From Prevotellaceae bacterium UBA4359 (GTDB taxonomy: Bacteria; Bacteroidota; Bacteroidia; Bacteroidales; Bacteroidaceae), in assembly GCA_002393555.1 (NCBI GenBank), contig DGSP01000027.1:1-29487 (forward strand): a stretch of 29,487 nucleotides of DNA, in the 5' to 3' direction. Numbering within the stretch: position 1 is the stretch's first letter; each line of letters begins with the position of its first letter. The notes under the pieces are model-generated. The model was not told the DNA's origin. It saw nothing but the letters and a program-made list of their open reading frames with translations, and did no database searches. Positions 8,188 to 16,611 of the stretch are shown one piece after another. Made by a program: the position numbers and the translations under genes.

Positions 8188-10608
8188 ATGAACAGAACCA
8201 CATCCCCCATACGCAGGACGATGGCTCTCCTGCTCACCCTGCTGGCCACAATGACCGTGCAGCAAGTTTGGGCGCAGAATGACTATCTTGAAAATCAAAG
8301 GAAGGCAACCGAAGACATTGCCGAGTCGATCTATGAACGCCTCTTCCCTGAAGGCAATGATGCGCACCAAAACGGTGAGTATGGGGAGTATGATGAAGAG
8401 AAGATGAAGAGGGAACACGAGCGCTTGGTCCAAGAAGTCTCCAGACAGAACACAGAATTCAACAGACAGCAGAAAGAACGTATGGATGATGCGATAAAGA
8501 GCCTTAATTTTCACATCAATTCTAAGGGCGACAATTGTGAAGGCCACCACCACGGCCCCATCGACCAGTTGTCGCACGAGGTCTTTGGCTCTTACGACCC
8601 GCTGGGCCTTGATGAACAGGCAGGTGTGATCGGCACGATAGGTGTGGGGCTGATTAGCACCGCTGTCAGCATCGGACTCGGAGCCGGTATCGGAGCAGCA
8701 GTAGGTGGTTCAGTAGGCGGAGTTCTCGGCGGTGGCATTGGCGGAGCAGCAGGTGCAGCCGTTGGTGGCATTGGCGGAGCCGTTCCCCCTCCACCACCTT
8801 CACCGACCGCAGGAGGTACCCCACCCCCTCCACCACCATCACCCGGTGAGACTCCTCCACCACCCCCCGACTATCCCTCGCCCGAAGCCCCCGAGCCTGA
8901 ATACCCCGAAGAAGAACCAGAACCGATAGAACCCGAGGAGGAGGAGGAGAAAGAGACTGAGGAAGAAGAAGAGGAAGAAACCGAGGAAGAAGAACAGGAA
9001 GAGACTGAGGAAGAAGAAGAGGAAGAGACTGAGGAGGAAGAAGAGGAAGAGACCGAGGAGGAGGAAGATGAGGAAGAGACTGAAGAGGAAGATGAGGAAG
9101 AGACTGAAGAGGAAGAAACTGAGGAGGAAGAAGAGGAAGATGAGGAAGAAACTGAGGAGGAAGAAGAGGAAGAGTCTGAGGAGGAAGAAGAGCAGGAAGA
9201 GACTGAGCAAGAAGAGAGCAACGATGAGAAGCCTTCCGATGACTCTCCAGAAAATCCAGCATCTCCAGATTCTCCAGAAGATTCCCCATTCGACGATGAC
9301 TTCGAGGTGCGCGACCCCGTGACGGGCGAGATGAAAAAATACTACTCCGCTGGCGACGGCACCTACTTCACCGACAACACCATCAATGCCGACGACCCCA
9401 ATCAGCGATACACGCTCGACGAAATTAGGGAAATCATGCAAGACCGTGCAGAGAATGCCGATGTTCTGCGTCAGGACTACATCCAAGGACGGGTGAATGC
9501 TCAGGAGCAGCACGACCAATGGATGGAGCAGAGCCAACGAGACCTGGAGCGAGGCTACAGCGACGAGATGAAGGAATATCGCGACTGGGTAGCCAAGCAG
9601 GAACAGGCACAGAAGAAGCAGGAGGACTTGGAGAAGTTGGCAGATAAATACCATGTGAAGGCCGACGAAAAGGCCGTGAAGGATGCCATCAAATGGGAGC
9701 AGTTGATGAATCAGATAGACTCCAACACCTACCGCTACGAAGGCGATGCTTGGGATGACAAGGAACAGTATCTGGAAACTGTAGATAAGACTGCCGAGGT
9801 GGGTGTAAACGTACTTGCCAACATCACTCCGGGCGGCAGCCATGTGAAAAATGCCTACACCTTCGCCAAGAGCACCCTTGTGGCCACCAGCGAGGCCATT
9901 GCCGATGGCAAGTCGGTGAGTGAAGGCTTGCGCCACGTGGCTGTCGGCATGGGCGAAGGAGCCTTGGGGGTGATTCAGAACGAGGCAGACAGCATAGCCG
10001 ATAAATACGGCGGCGGATGGAAGACTGAGTACCTCGTCACCGTAGGCACTGAAGGCACCAAGGAGGGCATGAAGGAATACTACAAGACGGGCGACTGGAA
10101 CAAAGCCTTCCATGCCAGCGTAAAAGGCGTGGGCACGAAGACCGTGGAGTTTGGCGTGAGCAAGGGCATCAGCGCAGGTTTTGACACCCTTAGGGAAGGC
10201 TCAAAAGACTACGTCGATTATGCCAAGAAAGGACTTGTGCCAGACGACGACAAAGCATACAATGTCATGTCGAAACTCAACAACTTCCTCAACAAGGAGT
10301 CGAAGTTCAAGATAGGTCCAAAGGTGAAGGGCGTGAATGTCAGAGTGACTGATGTGGGCAACGGCAACGCCAAACTCGTCATGAAACAAACAGGTGTGGC
10401 TGGCATCTTCCAAGGCACCATCGACAAGGGCAAACTGACCGAGGGCATCGTGAACGAAACCCTCACCCAGACAAAGTTTGGCGATGGCGAAGGGCAGAAC
10501 ATCTACGAGCACCTGGGCGGTGACACCTCTGTGGCTTTGGTTGACTTTGTACCCGAGACTGCCCGCACCATGGGTACTCTCGTGGGCAAGTATGGACGTA
10601 ACACCTAA
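8188..10608 (+). CDS. Exported protein with glycine-zipper, polyproline, Glu-rich repeat and C-terminal helical domain (unrecognised)
   Basis: An 806-aa protein of no family I recognise. Residues 1-29 form a signal peptide (cut likely after VWA). Residues 30-147 are helical and charged. Residues 148-200 are a glycine-zipper hydrophobic segment (GIGAAVGGSVGGVLGGGIGG) that could insert into or cross a membrane. Residues 200-240 hold runs of 5-6 prolines. Residues 241-345 are almost pure Glu with Thr about every 8 residues, encoded by a 24-bp degenerate repeat. Residues 370-806 begin DPVTGEMKKYYSAGDGTYF, pass through a helical coiled-coil-like stretch (about 420-500) and end in a glycine-containing region (ITPGGSHVKNAYTFAKST). 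That region loosely recalls helical segments ahead of polymorphic toxin tips, but no toxin or peptidase motif is visible. It is first in a six-gene operon. Confidence 0.85.
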   Translation: MNRTTSPIRRTMALLLTLLATMTVQQVWAQNDYLENQRKATEDIAESIYERLFPEGNDAHQNGEYGEYDEEKMKREHERLVQEVSRQNTEFNRQQKERMDDAIKSLNFHINSKGDNCEGHHHGPIDQLSHEVFGSYDPLGLDEQAGVIGTIGVGLISTAVSIGLGAGIGAAVGGSVGGVLGGGIGGAAGAAVGGIGGAVPPPPPSPTAGGTPPPPPPSPGETPPPPPDYPSPEAPEPEYPEEEPEPIEPEEEEEKETEEEEEEETEEEEQEETEEEEEEETEEEEEEETEEEEDEEETEEEDEEETEEEETEEEEEEDEEETEEEEEEESEEEEEQEETEQEESNDEKPSDDSPENPASPDSPEDSPFDDDFEVRDPVTGEMKKYYSAGDGTYFTDNTINADDPNQRYTLDEIREIMQDRAENADVLRQDYIQGRVNAQEQHDQWMEQSQRDLERGYSDEMKEYRDWVAKQEQAQKKQEDLEKLADKYHVKADEKAVKDAIKWEQLMNQIDSNTYRYEGDAWDDKEQYLETVDKTAEVGVNVLANITPGGSHVKNAYTFAKSTLVATSEAIADGKSVSEGLRHVAVGMGEGALGVIQNEADSIADKYGGGWKTEYLVTVGTEGTKEGMKEYYKTGDWNKAFHASVKGVGTKTVEFGVSKGISAGFDTLREGSKDYVDYAKKGLVPDDDKAYNVMSKLNNFLNKESKFKIGPKVKGVNVRVTDVGNGNAKLVMKQTGVAGIFQGTIDKGKLTEGIVNETLTQTKFGDGEGQNIYEHLGGDTSVALVDFVPETARTMGTLVGKYGRNT
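8937..9216. repeat. Degenerate 24-bp coding minisatellite (Glu-Thr repeats)
   Basis: Codon runs of GAG/GAA with ACT about every 24 bp encode units of seven acidic residues plus Thr (or Ser). Most Thr spacings are 8 residues, with exceptions of 5, 9 and 11. The variation shows in-frame gain and loss of units, so length probably differs between strains. Confidence 0.85.
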
Positions 10609-10633
10609 AAAAACAATCTTACCCCCTCATAGC

Positions 10634-11176
10634 ATGAAGACAGAAAAACCTCAAAAAACAGCCCCTCCACCTCCTCGCCTCATAGTGAGACACCGCTCCA
10701 CATTGGCCGACGCACTCACCCTCGCCATGGAGCAATGCCTCGTGTGGCGCGAAGTAGGGAGCAGGAAGCCCTTCTCGGCCAAGGAACTCTACCTCTTCGC
10801 CCTGTGGCACGACGAGGAGCATCCGCTCACGGGGCATCAGTACTACATGGTCACGCGCGAAGGTGCCATCGGCATCAGCCCTGGACTGGAGTGGCTGACC
10901 ACATGGATGTTTGTCCCGATGGAGGACTGCCGCGAGCGCGACTTCATCATGCTCAAGATGCGTGATGAACTCAAGGAGGAACTTGCTCTCCGCAAGACCG
11001 AAGAGTCCGTGCAACCATCAGAGGAACTCCATTCGGCTCAGCCTCCACAACCACCCACGGTAGTGCCTCAGCCTCCGAAGCCTAAGGCCGTCACCCTGCG
11101 GTTCTGCACCAATTGCGGCGCAAAAATAGTGCCTGGCAACAAGTTCTGCATCCAGTGCGGAACCCGTCTTCAGTAA
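10634..11176 (+). CDS. Small unknown domain plus C-terminal zinc ribbon
   Basis: A 180-aa cytoplasmic protein without signal peptide. Residues about 20-120 form a domain also found in the protein at 12125-12502; shared positions include LA.A...C.VWR, EL..FA...DE.HP, EGAIG and W.F.PME. Residues 125-152 are a proline-rich linker. The C-terminus is a treble-clef-type zinc ribbon with Cys158, Cys161, Cys172 and Cys175 (CTNCGAKIVPGNKFCIQCG). The ATG at 10634 is chosen because the upstream part of the frame overlaps the preceding gene and looks non-coding. It lies 25 bp after the 806-aa gene. The N-terminal domain is unrecognised; a scaffold or adaptor role is only a guess. Confidence 0.82.
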   Translation: MKTEKPQKTAPPPPRLIVRHRSTLADALTLAMEQCLVWREVGSRKPFSAKELYLFALWHDEEHPLTGHQYYMVTREGAIGISPGLEWLTTWMFVPMEDCRERDFIMLKMRDELKEELALRKTEESVQPSEELHSAQPPQPPTVVPQPPKPKAVTLRFCTNCGAKIVPGNKFCIQCGTRLQ

Positions 11177-11194
11177 CCAAAGCACGAAACAGAC

Positions 11195-12103
11195 ATGGAA
11201 AAACAGCAACAACCTCCTCCCTCTCAGCAACAAGAGAGCATCGGTCTGGGACAATATCTGAGAAATGCCCTGCAACAGGGGCTGCAACTGCTCAAGAACC
11301 CCGTCAAACTACTGCCCACCATCGCCATCTCTCTCGTCTGGCTCATCATCGGCATCCTCTCCAACCTCTGGAAGCCTTTCCCCTGGCCCATGCAGTTCCT
11401 CAGTTTCCTCTCCTATGCTGAGGGAGGTCTCTTCGGTGGCTTTTTCGGAGCCGTAGGCGGCATTGTCGGCAAGGTCGTCATGGCCGTGTTCATCAACTCC
11501 CTCGTCCTCCCTCTCTTTGAGAAAAAGCCTCCTTTCGTGGGTGTGAAAGGCGGACTGAAAGGTATGGTGGACAGCATCAAGAACGACACGGCCAAAGGTC
11601 TCTCGCCCCTGCTTACAGGTGTGGGACTTTCCCTGTTGCTTTACACACTCATGAACATCAACCAGCGGTGGCAAAACTCGATGGTGGGCATCGTCTCGCT
11701 GGTCATGCTGCTACAGACCATCGGTAACAAAGGCAGTTTCTTCATGGGCCTCATCTTCTCGGCTGCCCGTTCCCTGACCAAGGGCAAGGTGCCGCCCCTC
11801 ATCGACGTGACCCGCTTCCTTTCCGGCATGACCATCGGTTTTGCGATAGCGGTGGGTCTGAGCCTTGTTGGCCTTCACTTGTGTTTCTGGTTGGGAGGGT
11901 TCTTCCTCTTTTGGGGTGTAGTACTGACTGTACTGATGCGGGGCACATCCAAAACCTCCACGCTCCAATCCTCCAATACTGGAGTCGGTTCAGCCGCCTC
12001 TACCCCACCTCCTCCACCTCCGTCAAGTACTCCTCCCCCACCTCCACCTTCCTCGCCAGCCAATCTTCCTCCACCGCCACCTTTCCCCCCTCGCTACCGC
12101 TAA
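11195..12103 (+). CDS. Polytopic membrane protein with polyproline C-terminal tail (unrecognised)
   Basis: A 302-aa protein with a short Gln/Pro-rich N-terminus (KQQQPPPSQQQ) and about 5-6 hydrophobic segments: near residues 44-63, 80-104 (glycine-rich GGLFGGFFGAVGGIVG), 139-156, 165-190 and 220-255. The last 45 residues are low-complexity with repeated PPPPPP blocks ending PFPPRYR, probably cytoplasmic. I do not recognise a family or transport motif. It starts 18 bp after the zinc-ribbon gene and ends 21 bp before the next. The glycine-rich helices and polyproline tail echo the 806-aa protein, suggesting they interact or share a partner; this is inference. Confidence 0.8.
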   Translation: MEKQQQPPPSQQQESIGLGQYLRNALQQGLQLLKNPVKLLPTIAISLVWLIIGILSNLWKPFPWPMQFLSFLSYAEGGLFGGFFGAVGGIVGKVVMAVFINSLVLPLFEKKPPFVGVKGGLKGMVDSIKNDTAKGLSPLLTGVGLSLLLYTLMNINQRWQNSMVGIVSLVMLLQTIGNKGSFFMGLIFSAARSLTKGKVPPLIDVTRFLSGMTIGFAIAVGLSLVGLHLCFWLGGFFLFWGVVLTVLMRGTSKTSTLQSSNTGVGSAASTPPPPPPSSTPPPPPPSSPANLPPPPPFPPRYR

Positions 12104-12124
12104 AGAACAAAACCACTTAACGAT

Positions 12125-12502
12125 ATGGAACAGAACGAACAAGAAATCAGGAATCTGTTGCGCCAACAGGCAGAGGAGGCTTTCTGGACAGGCCATTTCC
12201 CCTATCTGATGCAGGCATTGGCCATAGCCATCTCACGCTGTCAAGTGTGGCGACAGGCCGACAATGAACAAAACGTTTTCACACTCATAGAGTTGTTCAA
12301 CTTTGCCAAGGACTGGGACGAACAGCATCCGCCCAAGGAGGGAGAGTTCTACCTGGTCAGCATCGAAGGAGCCATCGGACTCTGCTACGAGGTGGAATAT
12401 TCGGTGCATTGGCTTTTCACACCTATGGAACCAGGCCCCCAATGCGACCTGTTGTTGGAACAAATGCAACAAGCCCTGATTCAACAACAAACCGAACAAT
12501 AG
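12125..12502 (+). CDS. Small protein, paralogue of the 10634-11176 N-terminal domain
   Basis: A 125-aa cytoplasmic protein consisting essentially of the same unknown domain as the protein at 10634-11176, without a zinc ribbon. Aligned by eye, it shares LMQALAIAISRCQVWR with LADALTLAMEQCLVWR, then FNFAKDWDEQHP with YLFALWHDEEHP, SIEGAIGLCYEVE with TREGAIGISPGLE, and HWLFTPME with TWMFVPME. The conserved Trp, Cys, Asp-Glu-x-His-Pro and Glu-Gly-Ala-Ile-Gly positions suggest a folded domain with a conserved site. It sits fourth in the operon. The following 64-bp gap is the longest in the operon and holds a weak TATCTTTT (12539-12546), possibly an internal promoter. Confidence 0.8.
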   Translation: MEQNEQEIRNLLRQQAEEAFWTGHFPYLMQALAIAISRCQVWRQADNEQNVFTLIELFNFAKDWDEQHPPKEGEFYLVSIEGAIGLCYEVEYSVHWLFTPMEPGPQCDLLLEQMQQALIQQQTEQ

Positions 12503-12566
12503 AAAAAGAAGAAACTAAGTGCATACAAACAAGAAAAGTATCTTTTACTCATAAAAATTAAGAACT

Positions 12567-13499
12567 ATGGCATTTTGTGGACAATGCGGATTTAAGAATC
12601 CAGACGGAGCGAAGTTCTGCGGCAGTTGCGGAGCAGACTTGACAGAAGAACAAACAGACCTTGCGGAAGAGACACCCCAAGCCTCAATCGCTTCAGCCCC
12701 TACAGAAGAGGAAGAAACACGACTGGCTCCTCCACCGCCACCAACATTGGAGGAAGTGGTGCCATCGCCGCCTCCTGTGCCAATGCCTCCATCTGACACA
12801 CCGCAACCTCCCATGTCTGAGCCTCCCACTCAGCAGAAAGGAAAGGGGAAAGGCATCATTATCATCGGCATCGCAGTGGGGCTTGTGTTGTTGCTGGCTC
12901 TCGGCGGACTGGGCTGGTGGGGCTACTCATATATACAGAAGAACAATCCAAGCGGGGAAGAGTTGCTGTCGGGAAGTAGCATAGCAAAGAATGAGAAGAA
13001 AGACGACCCCGAAACTGGCACGGATGAAGGCACACCCTCCGACGACGAAGAGGAAGAACTGAACGGTCAGTCAGACTCCATCGCCACCCCATTGGAGGAA
13101 GACGGAAAAACGAAAGAAAAAGAGGAGAAGGGAGAGAGTGACGAGAATCGACAGTTGGCTGAGAGTGGGCGAAAGTTGGCTGAGAAAATGGAGTTCCCTG
13201 TCGTTGCCTACAATGCTGAACCTCAACACGACATGTACTACCGCAACGAAGAGGGTGACATCGGTGTGAAGTTCAACTTGAAGAAGCAGCGCAGCCGCAC
13301 CTCCATCGGCACGATGGAAATCACCCACTGGCTGTCGGGCGATAAGGAGACCTATACCCTGGAACCCTGCGGCAGCAGCCTCTATCGAATCGTCAATCCC
13401 AAAAATCCGAACAAGAATACTTACCTCTTTGTCTATCAAGGAGGCAAGAAACTCATCATGGGCGACCAACACAGCAAACAACACCTAACGAAGAACTGA
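12567..13499 (+). CDS. N-terminal zinc ribbon, polyproline linker, one TM helix, periplasmic C-terminal domain
   Basis: A 310-aa bitopic membrane protein. Residues 4-21 form a zinc ribbon (Cys4, Cys7, Cys18, Cys21 in FCGQCGFKNPDGAKFCGSCG). Residues 45-90 are acidic then proline-rich (PPPPP). KGKGKG and a single TM helix (about 96-121) put the zinc ribbon in the cytoplasm and the remainder outside by the positive-inside rule. Residues 125-210 are a low-complexity Glu/Asp/Lys/Ser linker. Residues 212-300 form a compact domain (EFPVVAYNAEPQHDMYYRN to YLFVYQGGKKLIMG) of no family I know. The zinc ribbon and poly-Pro resemble the 10634-11176 protein, which may associate with it. The next gene starts 5 bp after the stop. 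Confidence 0.83.
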   Translation: MAFCGQCGFKNPDGAKFCGSCGADLTEEQTDLAEETPQASIASAPTEEEETRLAPPPPPTLEEVVPSPPPVPMPPSDTPQPPMSEPPTQQKGKGKGIIIIGIAVGLVLLLALGGLGWWGYSYIQKNNPSGEELLSGSSIAKNEKKDDPETGTDEGTPSDDEEEELNGQSDSIATPLEEDGKTKEKEEKGESDENRQLAESGRKLAEKMEFPVVAYNAEPQHDMYYRNEEGDIGVKFNLKKQRSRTSIGTMEITHWLSGDKETYTLEPCGSSLYRIVNPKNPNKNTYLFVYQGGKKLIMGDQHSKQHLTKN

Positions 13500-13504
13500 C
13501 AACA

Positions 13505-14125
13505 ATGAAGCATGAGACAAGACATCTCTCCACTCTCGCTGCCATGATGGCCGCAGTTCTGCTGCTGACATCCTGCAACTGGGGACGTCCCAACATCAAC
13601 GGATGGAAGAGCGGCCAGCCCATCATGGACGGCTGGACATACGAGATGGCGGGCGAATACTGGCTCCCGTCGGTCATGGCTGACCAACAGCCTCAAACAG
13701 CCGAAGAGGTGGCGAACCTGCAAAAGGTGAACGTGCGAGTGAACCTGCCTGTGCATGAGGAGAACCCCATGCCCCACGATGGCATGACCTACCGTCAGGC
13801 CTCCACGGGCGGCTTCATCACGTTCCATCTCACCCCCGTGGAAGGTGACACGCTGTGTCCCATAGGCATGGCCGACTTGCACCTGAAAGAACCCATGTAC
13901 TTCGACCGCGACAGCCTCAAGACCGTGCGGGTGAAGAGCCACGGCAAAGGCATCTTCAGCACCTACAGCATCAAGCAGCAACCACTGCGCGGCCAACCCA
14001 AGCAATACATCGAAGCGCTGGAGTGGAATGCGGCCATCATCTCGGTCTATCCGGGTGGCGACAGTCTGCTCATCTGCCGGGGCAACACGCTGGGCGAGGC
14101 TTACGTAGCAGAAAAGAAGCCTTGA
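13505..14125 (+). CDS. Lipoprotein, unrecognised family
   Basis: A 206-aa protein whose N-terminus ends in the lipobox LLLTSC followed by NWGRPN. The absence of acidic residues right after the Cys leaves its inner- or outer-leaflet destination uncertain. The mature part is mixed alpha/beta by inspection (NVRVNLPVHEENP, GFITFHLTPVEGD, AAIISVYPGGDSLLICRG) with no motif I recognise. It is the last gene of the operon, 5 bp after the zinc ribbon-TM gene and about 90 bp before a strong terminator, so it is probably an envelope partner of the upstream membrane proteins. Confidence 0.82.
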   Translation: MKHETRHLSTLAAMMAAVLLLTSCNWGRPNINGWKSGQPIMDGWTYEMAGEYWLPSVMADQQPQTAEEVANLQKVNVRVNLPVHEENPMPHDGMTYRQASTGGFITFHLTPVEGDTLCPIGMADLHLKEPMYFDRDSLKTVRVKSHGKGIFSTYSIKQQPLRGQPKQYIEALEWNAAIISVYPGGDSLLICRGNTLGEAYVAEKKP

Positions 14126-14217
14126 ACATCGAGAACTTCTGCGGACGGAACACAAAAGAAGAAAACGAGTACACAAGAAAAAGACGGAACACACAAGAAG
14201 AAGACGGACGCACGAAA

Positions 14218-14259
14218 GTAGGAGGGACCCACATCGTTCATGATGTGAGTCCCTCCTAC
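14218..14259. terminator. Strong (bidirectional) intrinsic terminator
   Basis: Arms 14218-14235 and 14242-14259 pair over 18 bp with one mismatch around a 6-base loop. On the plus strand T-rich sequence (ttatttttg) follows. The converging pnp gene ends at 14280, so the hairpin could also end pnp transcripts, though the minus-strand side has only a weak U-run. Confidence 0.8.
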
Positions 14260-14279
14260 TTATTTTTGATGCTGCACTT

Positions 14280-16577
14280 TTACTTCAGCAGGTCGTCGAG
14301 AGCAGACTTGAAGTCACCACCCTCCTGAGCAGGAGCCTCATTGTGTGACTCATGGTTGTTGCGAGGTGCGCGCTCAGGGCGTGGACGACGCTCGCCACGT
14401 TCGGGGCGAGGACGACGCTCGCGCTGCGGACGCTCCTGATAGTCGGCAGGCTTCTCGATGAGGGCACGACGAGAGAGTTTGTACTTGCCCGTCTTCTGGT
14501 CGATGTCGATGAGTTTCACGTCAATCTCGTCATCCTCCTTGATGCCAGCCTCCTCGACAGTGTCGAGACGCTTCCAGTCAATCTCCGAGATGTGGAGCAG
14601 ACCGTCCTTGCCGGGCAAGAACTCGACAAAGCAGCCGTAAGGCATGACGCTACGCACGGTGCCGTGATAGACCTCGCCCACCTCGGGGATAGCCACGATA
14701 GCCTTGATTTTGGCAATGGCAGCCTCGATGGCATCGCGACCGGGAGCAGAAATCTGCACCTTGCCCACGCCATCCTCTTCATCGATGGTGATGACGGTTT
14801 GAGTATCTTCCTGCATCTGCTGGATAACCTTGCCACCAGGGCCAATGACAGCACCGATGAACTCCTTGGGAATGATGATTTGCTCGATGCGTGGCACGTG
14901 TGGCTTCAGTTCAGGACGTGGCTCAGAAATGGTCTTCATCATCTCGCCCATGATGTGCTCACGGCCAGCCTTGGCCTGCATGAGGGCTTTCTCCAGAATC
15001 TCGTAAGAGAGACCGTCGCACTTGATATCCATCTGAGTGGCAGTCAAGCCGTTCTTCGTACCAGTGGTCTTGAAGTCCATGTCGCCCAGGTGGTCCTCAT
15101 CACCCAGAATGTCGGAGAGGATGGCATACTTCTCTTCGCCGGGGTTCTTGATGAGACCCATAGCGATGCCAGCCACAGGGTTCTTGATGGGCACACCTGC
15201 ATCCATCAGAGCCAGCGTGCCGGCACATGTGGTGGCCATCGACGAAGAGCCATTGGACTCCAGCACGTCGCTGACCACGCGGATGGTGTAGGGATAATCA
15301 TCAGGGAGTTGTCCCTTGATGCCGCGCCATGCAAGGTGGCCGTGACCAATCTCGCGGCGACCCACACCACGCTGTGCCTTTGCCTCGCCCGTAGAGAACG
15401 GAGGGAAGTTGTAGTGGAGCAGGAACTTCATGTAGTGGCGGTCGAGCGCACCATCCACGAGTTTCTCGTCAAGTTTGGTGCCGAGGGTGGCAGTAGCCAG
15501 TGCCTGTGTTTCACCACGAGTAAAGATGGCACTTCCGTGAGGGCCAGGCAGGGGAGACACCTCGCACCAGATGGGACGGATGTCAGTTGTCTTACGACCG
15601 TCGAGACGAGTGCCCTCGTCGAGGATGCAACGGCGCATGGCGTCGCGCTCCACGTCGTGGTAGTAGCGGTCCACGAGTGCGTATTTCTCAGCCAGTTCGT
15701 CCTCACTCAGTTCGGTGTGGGCGGCGGCGTATGCCTCTTTGTAGTCCTCACGAATCTTCTCGAAGGCTTCGGCACGCGCCTGTTTCTCCAGAGCCTGCTT
15801 CGTCACGTCATAGGCTGGCTGGTAGCACTTAGCCTGCAGGTCAGCCTTCAGTTCGTCGTCGTTCACCTCGTGGCAGTACTCGCGCTTCACGTCCTTGCCC
15901 AACTCCTTCATCAGTTCCTTCTGCAGACGGCACTGGGGCTTGATGGCCTCATGGGCAGCCTTGAGGGCTTCGAGCAAATCCTTCTCCTGCACTTCCTTCA
16001 TCTCGCCTTCCACCATCATGATGTTCTCTTCGGTGGCACCGACCATCAGGTCCATGTCAGCCTCTTCCAGTTGCTGGAAAGTGGGGTTAATCACGAACTT
16101 GCCTCCAATGCGAGCCACACGCACCTCAGAGATGGGGCCTTCGAAAGGAATGTCGGAGCAAGCCAGAGCGGCACTGGCAGCAAAACCAGCCAGCGCGTCG
16201 GGCATATCTTTGCCATCGGCCGAGAAGACGATGACATTCACATAAACTTCCGCATGATAGTTCGAGGGGAACAGCGGACGGAGGGCACGGTCAACCAGAC
16301 GGCAAGTGAGGATTTCCTCGTCGCTTGCCTTGCCTTCGCGCTTGGTGAAACCTCCAGGGAAACGGCCATTGGCCGCATACTTCTCACGATACTCTACCTG
16401 GAGTGGCATAAAATCTGTTCCCGGTACTGCATCTTTCGCTGCACAAACAGTGGCGAGGAGCATGGTGTCGTTCATGCGGAGCATCACCGCTCCATCCGCT
16501 TGCTTGGCCAGTTTTCCTGTTTCGATGCTGATTTCTCTTCCATCAGGCAACGAAACCTTCTTTGTAATTACGTTCAT
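14280..16577 (-). CDS. pnp: Polyribonucleotide nucleotidyltransferase (PNPase)
   Basis: A 765-aa protein that degrades RNA 3'-5' by phosphorolysis and can add tails in reverse. It contains RNase PH domain 1 (from residue 1, MNVITKKVSLPDGREIS; FPGGFTKREG), an all-helical linker domain, RNase PH domain 2 (RPIWCEVSPLPGPHGSAIFTRGETQ; GDEDHLGDMDFK), a KH domain (about 555-620 with GxxG in IGPGGK) and an S1 domain (about 630-705). The last 55 residues are Arg/Pro/Glu repeats (RPRPERGERRPRPE) typical of Bacteroidota PNPase and probably an RNA-binding or docking tail. The start at 16577 fits the family N-terminus; the frame remains open upstream but is not PNPase-like. It converges with the six-gene operon and diverges from the 16753 lipoprotein. 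Confidence 0.97.
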   Translation of the reverse strand: MNVITKKVSLPDGREISIETGKLAKQADGAVMLRMNDTMLLATVCAAKDAVPGTDFMPLQVEYREKYAANGRFPGGFTKREGKASDEEILTCRLVDRALRPLFPSNYHAEVYVNVIVFSADGKDMPDALAGFAASAALACSDIPFEGPISEVRVARIGGKFVINPTFQQLEEADMDLMVGATEENIMMVEGEMKEVQEKDLLEALKAAHEAIKPQCRLQKELMKELGKDVKREYCHEVNDDELKADLQAKCYQPAYDVTKQALEKQARAEAFEKIREDYKEAYAAAHTELSEDELAEKYALVDRYYHDVERDAMRRCILDEGTRLDGRKTTDIRPIWCEVSPLPGPHGSAIFTRGETQALATATLGTKLDEKLVDGALDRHYMKFLLHYNFPPFSTGEAKAQRGVGRREIGHGHLAWRGIKGQLPDDYPYTIRVVSDVLESNGSSSMATTCAGTLALMDAGVPIKNPVAGIAMGLIKNPGEEKYAILSDILGDEDHLGDMDFKTTGTKNGLTATQMDIKCDGLSYEILEKALMQAKAGREHIMGEMMKTISEPRPELKPHVPRIEQIIIPKEFIGAVIGPGGKVIQQMQEDTQTVITIDEEDGVGKVQISAPGRDAIEAAIAKIKAIVAIPEVGEVYHGTVRSVMPYGCFVEFLPGKDGLLHISEIDWKRLDTVEEAGIKEDDEIDVKLIDIDQKTGKYKLSRRALIEKPADYQERPQRERRPRPERGERRPRPERAPRNNHESHNEAPAQEGGDFKSALDDLLK

Positions 16578-16611
16578 CTTGTTGTTTGAAAATATATAAA
16601 AACATCTGTAG

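Noticed and set aside
8871..9221. Poly-serine open frame antisense to the Glu-rich repeat
   Set aside because: It is the direct complement of GAG/GAA/ACT repeats and carries no other coding signal.
8188..10608. Polymorphic toxin with immunity gene
   Set aside because: No toxin domain or trafficking motif is visible and the next gene is a zinc-ribbon protein also duplicated in the operon; the resemblance is only in helical filler segments.
14352..16589. Long plus-strand open frame across pnp
   Set aside because: Shadow of PNPase on the opposite strand; the translation is low-information and lacks domains.
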